Both the position numbers and the translations under genes were made by a program. From Mesorhizobium sp. C432A (lineage in GTDB: Bacteria; Pseudomonadota; Alphaproteobacteria; Rhizobiales; Rhizobiaceae), in NCBI RefSeq assembly GCF_030323145.1, contig NZ_CP100470.1:5125001-5189000 (forward strand): a stretch of 64,000 bases of DNA, in the 5' to 3' direction. Each line of letters begins with the position of its first letter. Positions within the stretch are counted from its first letter, which is position 1. Below are positions 18,430-26,071 of this stretch, piece by piece. Below the pieces are notes generated by a model that made no database searches, was not told where the DNA came from, and worked only from the letters and a program-made list of their open reading frames with translations.

Positions 18430-19491
18430 ATGACAAGGACGTTCACCTACTCCGGCAGCCCTGCGCATATTGTCTTCGGCAATGGCGCGTCGTCCGAGGT
18501 GGGCACCTGGATCGAAAAGCTCGGCTGCAAGCGCGCGCTGGTGCTGTCGACGCCGCATCGGGCTGCCGACGGCGAGGCGCTTGCCAAGTCCCTCGGCGCG
18601 CTGGCGGCCGGCATCTTTTCGGGCGCCGCCATGCACACGCCGGTCGAGGTAACCCAAACGGCAATGGCCAAGGCAACCGAGGTCAAGGCTGACTGCGTTG
18701 TCGCGCTTGGCGGCGGCTCTACCACCGGTCTCGGCAAGGCGATCGCCTGGCGCACCGACCTGCCGCAGATCGTCATCCCGACCACCTATGCCGGCTCGGA
18801 GGTGACGCCGATCCTCGGTCAGACCGAGAACGGCGAAAAAACCACAATGCGTGACGCAAGGATCCTGCCGGAAGTGGTGATCTACGATCCAGAGCTGACC
18901 GTCGGCCTGCCGATAGCGATGAGCGTCGCGTCAGGACTCAACGCCATGGCGCACGCGGCCGAAGCGCTTTACGCGCAGGATCGCAATCCGATTTCCACCC
19001 TGATGGCGAAAGAAGGATTGCGCGCCATGAAGGCGGCGCTGCCGGTGTTGACCAAGGAGCCTGGAAATATCGATGCACGCGGCGATGCGCTTTACGGCGC
19101 CTGGCTGTGCGGTACGGTGCTCGGCGCCGTCGGCATGGCGCTGCATCACAAGATCTGTCACACGCTCGGCGGCTCTTTCGACATGCCGCATGCCGAGACG
19201 CATGCGGTGATGTTGCCGCACACGATCGGTTTCAACGCCGTCGCGGTGCCCGACTTGTTGAAGCCGGTCGCCGACTTGTTTGACGGCAGCGCCGGTAGCG
19301 GTCTCCACGATTTCGCCAAGGCGGTCGGCGCGCCCCTTACATTGAAAGAACTCGGCCTCAAGCAGGCCGATCTCGACCGCGCCGCCGAGATTGCGACCAG
19401 GAACCCATACTGGAATCCGCGGCCTTTCGACCGCGCCGCAATCCGCGCCCTGTTGCAGGACGCGTGGGAGGGAAGGCGTCCGCAAAACTGA
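18430..19491 (+). CDS. Iron-containing alcohol dehydrogenase, maleylacetate reductase-like
   Basis: A 353-residue group III alcohol dehydrogenase. The NAD(P) site is VVALGGGSTTGLGKAIA, and the metal-binding histidines sit in LHHKICHTLGGSFDMPHAET; this pattern is that of maleylacetate reductases, which reduce maleylacetate to 3-oxoadipate at the end of (chloro)aromatic and hydroxyquinol pathways. The start at 18430 has AAGGAG 9 bp upstream; the ATG at 18409 would lie before that site. No ring-cleavage dioxygenase is near, so its role next to ribitol genes is unclear. Confidence 0.87.
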   Translation: MTRTFTYSGSPAHIVFGNGASSEVGTWIEKLGCKRALVLSTPHRAADGEALAKSLGALAAGIFSGAAMHTPVEVTQTAMAKATEVKADCVVALGGGSTTGLGKAIAWRTDLPQIVIPTTYAGSEVTPILGQTENGEKTTMRDARILPEVVIYDPELTVGLPIAMSVASGLNAMAHAAEALYAQDRNPISTLMAKEGLRAMKAALPVLTKEPGNIDARGDALYGAWLCGTVLGAVGMALHHKICHTLGGSFDMPHAETHAVMLPHTIGFNAVAVPDLLKPVADLFDGSAGSGLHDFAKAVGAPLTLKELGLKQADLDRAAEIATRNPYWNPRPFDRAAIRALLQDAWEGRRPQN

Positions 19492-19654
19492 CGTCAACAA
19501 GCAAGGAACTTACCCGCCGCGAATTCATCAGGATACCGCCATGAGTGGCTCCGCCTGATCGGCGCAGGCCGCTCACGGTTTTGTGCGCGTGAAAAACTGC
19601 GCGGCTCGAAAAGCCCATTGACATCAGCCGTATTTTCGACGCAAACGTTATATT

Positions 19655-19673
19655 GTTACTGTTATACAGTTAC
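19655..19673. promoter_or_regulatory. Candidate Zur operator upstream of znuA
   Basis: A 19-bp imperfect palindrome, GTTACTGTT then ATACAGTTAC, has perfect CTGT/ACAG cores and one mismatched pair in the outer arms. It lies about 50 bp before the znuA start in an AT-rich patch, where a zinc-uptake repressor site is expected. Zur is assigned by position and by the Fur-family style of the palindrome. Confidence 0.55.
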
Positions 19674-19723
19674 ACAGCCCGCCTCTCCGGCGACATACAT
19701 TTCAGACTGCAAGGAGACCACGG

Positions 19724-20605
19724 ATGCGTCGCATTCCCTTTCTCGCCGCGCTGCTCGTCGCGGTGCCGCTTTTGACCGGCACGGCTGCCCGCGCCGAAGA
19801 CAAGCTGACCATCGTGGCGGCCGAGAATTTCTATGGCGACCTTGCCCGCCAGATCGGCGGCAGCAACGTCACCGTCACCAGCATCCTGGCCAATCCCGAC
19901 GACGATCCGCATCTGTTCGAGACCAGCCCGTCGACGGCGCGCACCATCGCCGATGCCAAGATCGTCATCTATAACGGCGCCGATTACGATCCGTGGATGG
20001 ACAAGCTGCTGTCGGCCTCGACAGCCAAGGATCGCACGACCATCGTCGCCGCCGACCTGATCGGCAAGAAGTCGGGCGACAACCCGCATCTGTGGTACGA
20101 CCCGGCGACGCTGCCGGCCATCGCCAAGGCGCTGAGCGCCGACCTTGCCAAGCGCGATCCGGCCAATGCCGTGTATTATGAGGCGAACCTGAAGGCATTC
20201 CAGACCTCGCTCGAGGCCATTGACAAGGAAATCACCGACGTCAAGAACACCTATGCCGGCACCGAAGTGACGGCTACCGAGCCGGTCTTCGGCTACATGG
20301 CGGAAGCGCTCGGTCTCAAGATGCTGAACTACGATTTCCAGGTGGCCTTGATGAACGATGCGGAGCCGAGCGCCACGCAGGTGGCGGCGTTCGAAAACAG
20401 CCTGAAGGACGGCTCGGCCAAGATCCTGTTCTACAATTCGCAGGTGACCGACGAGGCAACGACAAGGCTGCTCGACATCGCCAAGCAGAACAAGGTCACG
20501 GTCATCGGCGTCACCGAGACGGAACCGGCGGGTCAGACGATCCAGACTTGGTTCGGCGGCCAGATCGACGCGGTCCAGAAGGCGCTCGCCGCCCGCACAC
20601 AATGA
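19724..20605 (+). CDS. znuA: Zinc (metal) ABC transporter substrate-binding protein
   Basis: A 293-residue cluster A-I metal-binding protein with signal peptide (cleavage after ARA). Two metal histidines are visible, in NPDDDPHLFE and GDNPHLWYDP, and a late acidic ligand region is suggested by YNSQVTDEATT. The position that normally supplies the third histidine reads TEPVFGYMAEALGL, with no His, and there is no His-rich loop, so metal choice may differ from classical ZnuA. The operon continues with znuC and znuB. Zinc is most likely from the context and the upstream palindrome; manganese or another metal is possible. Confidence 0.85.
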   Translation: MRRIPFLAALLVAVPLLTGTAARAEDKLTIVAAENFYGDLARQIGGSNVTVTSILANPDDDPHLFETSPSTARTIADAKIVIYNGADYDPWMDKLLSASTAKDRTTIVAADLIGKKSGDNPHLWYDPATLPAIAKALSADLAKRDPANAVYYEANLKAFQTSLEAIDKEITDVKNTYAGTEVTATEPVFGYMAEALGLKMLNYDFQVALMNDAEPSATQVAAFENSLKDGSAKILFYNSQVTDEATTRLLDIAKQNKVTVIGVTETEPAGQTIQTWFGGQIDAVQKALAARTQ

Positions 20606-20631
20606 ATGTGACTGCGAATGAATGTGACTAA

Positions 20632-21425
20632 ATGAACGCAATCGAATTCGACAAGGTCACGCTGACCTATGGGGACGCCGGGTTTTATCCGACGTCTCCT
20701 TTTCTCTACCGCAAGGCGCCTTTGTCGGCCTGCTCGGCGCCAATGGCGCCGGCAAGACGACGATGCTGCGCGCCATTCTCGGCCTGATCAAACCGGCCGG
20801 CGGCGCCATTTCGGTCCTTGGCAAATCGCCGACGCGCGGCAACGCCGACATCGGCTATATGCCGCAGGCGCGGCGCGCGCTTGGCGATGTCGGCGTCAGC
20901 GGCCTCGACTTCGTGCTGAGTGCCGCCGGCGGGCATCGCTGGGGCTGGCCCGTCGCATCGGCTGCCGAGAAGGAGGCGGCGTGGAAGGCTCTTGAAGAGG
21001 TGGGCGCCGGCGACCTTGCGCGGCGGCCGCTGGGCGAGCTTTCCGGTGGCGAGCGCCAGCGCATCCTGATCGCGCAATCCTTGATCGGCAATCCGCAACT
21101 GCTTTTGCTCGACGAGCCGCTGATCAGCCTCGATGCAGGCCATCAGCGCGCGATCATCGACCTGGTGCATCAGATCGGCGAACGGCTCGGCATTGCGGTG
21201 CTGTTCTGCTCGCACGAGATCAACCCGCTGCTGCGCGCCGTCGACCGCGTGCTCTATCTCGGCAACCGCAAGGCGGCGATCGGCTCCGTCGACGAGGTCA
21301 TCAGCGGGCCGGTGCTGTCGAAACTCTACGGCACGCATATCAATGTGGTGCGGGTTGCCGGCCGCATCTTCGTCATGGCCGACGATGTCGAACTGGAGAG
21401 CGGGGCGCATGTCCACGATCTTTGA
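20632..21425 (+). pseudogene. znuC: znuC, metal ABC transporter ATPase, frame-disrupted near its start
   Basis: An ATG at 20632 opens MNAIEFDKVTLTYGDA, the expected N-terminus, but the frame is then lost in the GC tract at 20671-20686. The rest of the ATPase continues in another frame: VLSDVSFSL, Walker A LLGANGAGKTTMLRA, signature GELSGGERQRIL, Walker B QLLLLDEPLISLD. One missing base (or two extra) explains it. The first ATG in the second frame, at 20763, lies after the Walker A lysine and would give a dead protein; no other start codon exists between the upstream stop and that ATG. Either a sequencing error or a real mutation that would disable uptake. Confidence 0.85.
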
Positions 21426-22236
21426 CTATGAATTCATGCGCAACGCCTTTTATGCCTGCACCATCGTCGGCATCGTTTCGGGCGCGGTCGGCTATTTCCT
21501 CGTGCTCCGGGGCCAGACCTTCGCCGGCCATGCGCTCTCCCATGTCGGCTTTCCCGGCGCCACCGGCGCCGGCCTGATCGGGCTGTCGCCGTTTCTCGGC
21601 CTCACCGTGTTTACCGTCGCCGCCGGCATCGGCATCGGCCTGCTCGGCGAACGCGCGCATCGCGACGTCGCCATCGGCATCGTTTTGACGCTGTCGCTCG
21701 GCCTGGGCTTGCTGTTTCTGCATTTCTACACCGCCTTCGCCTCGCAGGCGACCAACGTGCTGTTCGGCAATGTGCTGGGCATCAGCCTGCGCACCGTGAT
21801 CGTGCTTGCGGTGCTGGCGGTGGCGATCCTTGTCGCGCTTTTGCTGATAGCGCGGCCGCTGCTGTTCGCCAGCCTGCAGCCGGAACTCGCCGAAGCGCGC
21901 GGCGTGCCGCTCACTCTTGTCTCGACCCTGTTCATGGTGCTGGTCGCCGTCGCCACGTCCGAGGCGGTGCAGATCGTCGGCGTGTTGCTCGTCTTCGCGC
22001 TGATGGTGGCGCCTGCAGCCACCGCCCTCAGGCTTACCAGCGGCGTCGGAGCCGGCGTGCTGACCTCCATCGCGCTTGCCGTGATCATCGCCTGGATCAG
22101 CCTGACGCTCGCCTTCCTGACCGACTGGCCGACGAGCTTCTGGATCACGGCGCTGGGCGCGGCGGCCTATGTCGTCAGCGGCATGGTCCGGCGCCCGTCC
22201 GTCCGAGAGTCTCAGAGCGCCGACGCCGGCCCCTGA
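21409..22236 (+). CDS. znuB: Metal (zinc) ABC transporter permease
   Basis: A 275-residue permease of the ABC-3 family with about eight hydrophobic helices; FAGHALSHVGFPGATGAGLIG and QIVGVLLVFALMVAPAATA are typical ZnuB/MntB segments. The start at 21409 (MSTIFDYEFMRNAF) overlaps the end of znuC by 17 bp. It forms the channel of the ZnuABC importer. The C-terminal tail after the last helix is short and polar. Confidence 0.92.
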   Translation: MSTIFDYEFMRNAFYACTIVGIVSGAVGYFLVLRGQTFAGHALSHVGFPGATGAGLIGLSPFLGLTVFTVAAGIGIGLLGERAHRDVAIGIVLTLSLGLGLLFLHFYTAFASQATNVLFGNVLGISLRTVIVLAVLAVAILVALLLIARPLLFASLQPELAEARGVPLTLVSTLFMVLVAVATSEAVQIVGVLLVFALMVAPAATALRLTSGVGAGVLTSIALAVIIAWISLTLAFLTDWPTSFWITALGAAAYVVSGMVRRPSVRESQSADAGP

Positions 22237-22929
22237 GGCTTGCCCTCCGGCAGGTCGATCGGGCCGGCTGAGGTGCAAAACTGACGTGAGGGAAATACAC
22301 CCAAAAAAAGTCAGGTCTACAAACCGGCTCCTGAAACGTTTCAGCCGAGAAAGACAAATTCATCCAATCGCCTAGATCGCGACCTCTGTCGCGCCAAAGG
22401 GCCGCTCCGGAGCGGCCGGAACACCCGGAAAACCGCCATTTCAAGCGCATTTTGCAGCGGCGAATGGCTTGCGCGAGGCCGGCTGGAAAGCTGGCCGGGA
22501 GACGCAAAAGGGACCTCCCGCGGCCATTGCGGGCGGCGTTGACAGACCGCGGTGCTGCATGCGTATAGCAAGCCATGGGTCACGCCATGGCCGTGGCGGT
22601 TGAGACGGGGCTGGGGGGTTTCGTAACAACAGCATTGACGGCCCGGCGCCGGACGGGCGGCATGCACTCTCGAAGTGCGCCGCTCGCTCTTGGCTGACGC
22701 GCCGGCGACCCGGCAGCAGTCCTGGCCTGCGTTCTCTCGACCAGGCTCCGCAGAACGCCATCGTCTCAGCTTTTCGATCCGCATCGGTTCGAAGCGAACG
22801 AGGTGACGCCCTCTTAACCGATATTCGCTTCGCTACGTCCCCCTCCCCTGCTGGGCGAGGGGGACGCTGGCGATGAACCGCGCCGGCCGAGGTGTATCGG
22901 CACCGATCAGGCAAGCCTGACGACGTCGA
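22237..22929. other. Gene-free region with palindromes and a possible small RNA
   Basis: 693 bp with no convincing coding sequence. It holds a perfect 14-bp palindrome CTGAAACGTTTCAG (22331-22344), a perfect 18-bp GC palindrome (22400-22417), a forward promoter-like pair TTGACA (22539) and GTATAG (22563) with 18-bp spacing, and a strong hairpin (22837-22865; arms GTCCCCCTC/GAGGGGGAC). The last two could bound a transcript of about 290 nt. I recognise no known RNA family in it. Confidence 0.4.
22331..22344. promoter_or_regulatory. LacI/GalR-type palindrome without an adjacent regulator
   Basis: CTGAAACGTTTCAG is a perfect palindrome with the central CG and the AAACGTTT core typical of LacI-family operators. 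No LacI-family gene lies in the window, and the nearest genes are znuB (upstream end) and a reverse cupin gene. Function inferred from sequence only. Confidence 0.4.
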
Positions 22930-23283
22930 TCAAGCAAGCTTGACGACGAAGTGCTTGGTTACCGGCTCGAGGATCTGCCAGGTGCCCTTGAAATCGGCTT
23001 CGACCACGAACGCATCGCCCGGACCGACCTCGACAGGCGTGCCGCCATCGGGCGTGATGATGATGCGGCCGGCGATCATGTGCACGAACTCATAGTCGGT
23101 GTAGGTGGCGTGATAAGTGCCGGGCGAGGCCCGCCAGGTGCCCGACAGCACCTTGCCATCGGCGGTGGTGTGCTGCACGGCGGTCTGCATGGTCGGCCGG
23201 CCCGCCACAACGATCCAGCCCGGCAAGTCGCCGCCCTCGGCATGCTCGACAGCGCCGAATTTGAAAATGGTGGTGTTGGTCAT
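22930..23283 (-). CDS. Cupin domain-containing protein
   Basis: A 117-residue single-domain cupin. The two cupin motifs are degenerate but visible: GTYHATYTDYEFVHMIAGR and the later GGTPVEVGPGDAFVVEADF, which resemble the ureidoglycine aminohydrolase-like (DUF861) group. The start at 23283 (MTNTTIFKFGAVE) has GGAG at a good distance; upstream codons do not fit. The enzyme or binding role is unknown. It is divergent from the SGNH gene at 23327. Confidence 0.82.
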   Translation of the reverse strand: MTNTTIFKFGAVEHAEGGDLPGWIVVAGRPTMQTAVQHTTADGKVLSGTWRASPGTYHATYTDYEFVHMIAGRIIITPDGGTPVEVGPGDAFVVEADFKGTWQILEPVTKHFVVKLA

Positions 23284-23326
23284 GGGAGGCTCCGTTTGAA
23301 TTGCATGGCTGCCGGTTGGATAGCCG

Positions 23327-24199
23327 ATGCGTGTGACAGGGGCAACGCAAGGGCCGACCCCGGATGTCGGAGATTTGGCGAAGGAGGCGGTGGCCGCGCG
23401 TGGAGCGCCTGCCTGCATTGCCGCCAGCGCCGCGCAGCCTTCCACGGCGCGCGCGGCCGGCTGTATTCTCTCCTTTGAGACGGTGACGCCGAAGGCCTGC
23501 GTGTTCGGCAACAAGGACGCCCCGCGCTCGATTGCGCTGTTCGGCGATTCGCATGCCGACCACTGGTCGACGCCGCTGATCGAGGCCGCCGAGAAGAACG
23601 ACACCAAGGTCGTCACCTGGCTCAAATCCGGCTGCCGCGCCTCGCGGCTGACGGTATGGGCGACCAAGCTGAAGCGGAACTACACCGAATGCGATCAATG
23701 GCGCGCGCAATCGATCCGGCAGATCATCGCCGCGCGGCCGAACCTGGTGGTGATCTCGGAGATCGCGCTGGACAGCCTGGACAAGATGTCAGCCGGCACG
23801 CAGGCGCCCGTCAGCCAGGATGCCGACGGGCGCGCCGGCCTGCACGCGACGCTCACCGCGTTCAGCCAGGCGGGCTTAAAGGTTGCCGTCATCCGCGACG
23901 TGCCGTTCAGCGACGATCATGTCGACACCTGCGTGGCGCGCGCGCTGTGGCGCGGCGAAAAGCCGTCGCTGTGCGACCAGAAGCGCACCGAAGCCGCCAA
24001 CGACGCCAACGCGGCGGCGGAGCGCAACATCGTGCGCGCCGTGCCCGGCGCCAGCTACATCGACATGACCAACCAGTTCTGCGACGCCAAGACCTGCCAC
24101 GTCTTCATCAACGGCAAGATCGCCTACCGCGACCAGCATCATTTGGCGACACCATTTGCGGAGACGCTGGAGCCGGCGGTGGAGAAGGCGCTGTTTTAG
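23327..24199 (+). CDS. Free-standing SGNH domain, likely remnant of an acyltransferase-SGNH protein
   Basis: The 290-residue product contains SGNH hydrolase blocks: SIALFGDSHADHWS (catalytic Ser in GDSH) and YRDQHHLATPFAE (Asp-x2-His pair, here DQHH). This is the domain normally found at the C-terminus of OafA/YrhL-type membrane acyltransferases of about 650 residues; the multi-helix N-terminal half is absent and the first 40 residues read like a linker. There is no clear ribosome site before 23327. It may be a truncated gene. It ends 1 bp before the reverse-strand island genes. Confidence 0.7.
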   Translation: MRVTGATQGPTPDVGDLAKEAVAARGAPACIAASAAQPSTARAAGCILSFETVTPKACVFGNKDAPRSIALFGDSHADHWSTPLIEAAEKNDTKVVTWLKSGCRASRLTVWATKLKRNYTECDQWRAQSIRQIIAARPNLVVISEIALDSLDKMSAGTQAPVSQDADGRAGLHATLTAFSQAGLKVAVIRDVPFSDDHVDTCVARALWRGEKPSLCDQKRTEAANDANAAAERNIVRAVPGASYIDMTNQFCDAKTCHVFINGKIAYRDQHHLATPFAETLEPAVEKALF

Positions 24200-24600
24200 G
24201 GCCGGTGGGGCGAGGTAGAGGTAAAGATGCGACACTCCGAAATCGCCGAGATCATCGGCGTAGGTAACATGACGGTTCGCTTGAAAGCAGCTTGGAGCAA
24301 CGAGGAAGGCGCCGTCTTCAATCGTCTCGACCTGTCGGAGCGCCACTTTTTGATAGCCAGCCTCCAACACTTGGTTGCCTTATCCTGCTCGACCGCCCCC
24401 TCGGATTCCATGATTGAGAGCAGTGTCCTTGGTATGTGCCCCTGATGCTCAACATGGCCCATATAAATGCCCAACTGGCGGCCAATCTCGGAATTCCTAA
24501 GCCCCTGTTGTGGCGCTTGACTTAGAAGCATATGAATGGCCGCCTTCAGTTGTGCCATAGCCGACTGCGCCATGAGGTAAGGTTGAGTGATGCTTGTCAC
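24196..24600 (-). CDS. Small winged-helix-like protein, last gene of defence-type operon
   Basis: A 134-residue protein with a likely winged helix in the middle: LRNSEIGRQLGIYMGHVEHQ as helix-turn-helix and AVEQDKATKCWRLAI as the wing. No enzymatic motif is visible. Its ATG overlaps the TGA of the preceding gene (24597-24600), so it is translationally coupled to it. The C-terminal tail is basic then Thr/Pro-rich. It overlaps the last bases of the convergent SGNH gene. It may be the DNA-binding or regulatory subunit of the system. Confidence 0.72.
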   Translation of the reverse strand: MTSITQPYLMAQSAMAQLKAAIHMLLSQAPQQGLRNSEIGRQLGIYMGHVEHQGHIPRTLLSIMESEGAVEQDKATKCWRLAIKKWRSDRSRRLKTAPSSLLQAAFKRTVMLPTPMISAISECRIFTSTSPHRP

Positions 24601-25307
24601 CTTTCGTTCCTTCTGAAACGATCGAACTCTGGCGGCAGCTTACTCAGCAGCTGGGCTGATGACATGGCAAACAGATCCCACGTCACATCCAGCTGCTGGC
24701 GCACCTTTGCAAGACGACGGGCAGACCCCCCTCTCTTGCCTCCGGCCCCCCTCCGCAACCCTCTCTGAGCCTCATCATAGTAGAGGTTGCGCGCTGCCCC
24801 CTGAAAGGTTTGGTGAAACATGTCTTGCTGGCTTGTCAGCTGCTCTCTCAGTTCCCCAGGGACCGAAGGCGATCCACAAAGCAGATGGTCCGCATTATCT
24901 CCTAGTGTTGAAAAAAGCAGAACCGGCATTCGGATTAAGTGGCGCTGTCCTTTCTGCCAATCATTTAGATTGCTAGGATACCAGCGATGAACCTCGCCAA
25001 GTTTTCGCACCCCATCCTTGTTCTCAGGAAATAATTCATCCCGAGAAACAAAAGCGAGCCATGCCCAAAGCCCGTTATTTGCGAGCAGTTCCGGGACGTC
25101 TCGTGCCCCCATCGCAGCGACTATTTCTTCGGCCATACTCTTTGACGTTTTCCAAGCGCCGACGGTGAAGGACGCAGTGCCCGACAACCTCCTCGCGATC
25201 GTCTGGTCTTGGAGATCAACTGCCTCGTCGGGAATCTGTCCGATCATTGCCGCTTGAAATGCGAGCATGCCGTGCTCGGTGAACTCGTAGAGTGCAGCGT
25301 ATTTCAT
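24597..25307 (-). CDS. Uncharacterised island protein (236 aa)
   Basis: No catalytic motif that I recognise. The sequence is mixed alpha/beta with aromatic clusters (LANNGLWAWLAFVSRDELFP, EVHRWYPSNLNDWQKGQRH) and a basic C-terminal stretch (RRGAGGKRGGSARRLAKVRQ). It resembles the small partner proteins next to GHKL ATPase/cytosine methylase operons, possibly DUF6339, but I cannot confirm this. ATGA overlaps with both neighbours (25304-25307 and 24597-24600) mark it as a fixed member of the operon. Confidence 0.7.
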   Translation of the reverse strand: MKYAALYEFTEHGMLAFQAAMIGQIPDEAVDLQDQTIARRLSGTASFTVGAWKTSKSMAEEIVAAMGARDVPELLANNGLWAWLAFVSRDELFPENKDGVRKLGEVHRWYPSNLNDWQKGQRHLIRMPVLLFSTLGDNADHLLCGSPSVPGELREQLTSQQDMFHQTFQGAARNLYYDEAQRGLRRGAGGKRGGSARRLAKVRQQLDVTWDLFAMSSAQLLSKLPPEFDRFRRNER

Positions 25308-26071
25308 TTGTCCACCTGACTAGCGGTCAGCATATCCACAATTCTATCCGACAGATGATGTCGCTGGCAGAATGAATCGATCAAGTCCTCGATCCACCTC
25401 CGTCTGTCTCCAACTTCATCCGATGAGGCCGGCGGCGGTTTACCAGGCATGACGGAATCGGCCCACATGATCCAGTCCTTCATCCAAGGCGTGTCTTGCG
25501 GAGAATCCTGCGACAACACGTCGTCAAACACCTGATACAGTATCGCAGGTAGCACCGCGCTAATGAAGACCGGGTCGGTTCTAACCCACGTACGCGCATC
25601 CGGGATGCGCTTATCGATCTGAACGACTGGATGGGCATTTTCTTGGATATCGAGCTTCCAGACTCGTGGCGCAATATCCTTAGGGAGGAAGCGAAGAATG
25701 CCCTTGCTGCCGCCCTCTTGGTGTTCTTTCTCAGAGTTCAGGCGCCAAGAGTCGCTGCTGCCCAATAGCAGGCCAAGCTGATCAGTGCTGGCAGAAGCCA
25801 CACGCAACTGGCAGCTGGGATCACCGAACGAAGTATTGTTGATCTCAGTAGCATGCCTAGGCGAGCCCACCGCTCCGAATTGGACTGATTCCATTTGCTT
25901 GTTTTCTGTCAAGCGCACGCTTATTCGCGCGTCTTCAGGAAAACCTCGAAATACTTTTGGATCGGTGATGGCAATAGTGAGAAGTCTCTTTTCGCCAACC
26001 TCGGTAACCCGCACCGCGACGGATGACTTTGCAAGCTGCCGCCTGCCGGTCAGTCTAATCGTCCTGTGCAT
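25304..26071 (-). CDS. Uncharacterised island protein (255 aa), coupled to GHKL ATPase
   Basis: The N-terminal half is beta-rich (RQLAKSSVAVRVTEVGEKRL, ARISVRLTENKQMESVQFGA), the C-terminal half helical (VFISAVLPAILYQVFDDVL, RRRWIEDLIDSFCQRHH). I recognise no family. Its start lies 17 bp inside the end of the GHKL ATPase gene and its stop overlaps the next start, so its amount is probably tied to the ATPase. A structural or substrate-binding partner of the ATPase is a reasonable guess. Confidence 0.7.
   Translation of the reverse strand: MHRTIRLTGRRQLAKSSVAVRVTEVGEKRLLTIAITDPKVFRGFPEDARISVRLTENKQMESVQFGAVGSPRHATEINNTSFGDPSCQLRVASASTDQLGLLLGSSDSWRLNSEKEHQEGGSKGILRFLPKDIAPRVWKLDIQENAHPVVQIDKRIPDARTWVRTDPVFISAVLPAILYQVFDDVLSQDSPQDTPWMKDWIMWADSVMPGKPPPASSDEVGDRRRWIEDLIDSFCQRHHLSDRIVDMLTASQVDK

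Noticed and set aside
17237..18436. Long version of the AraC regulator (399 residues)
   Set aside because: The first 105 residues read as non-coding; the conserved cupin start fits the ATG at 18121.
22341..22914. Two overlapping reverse frames of about 150 residues
   Set aside because: High Arg/Pro/Ser content, no signal or motif, and no ribosome site; probably non-coding.
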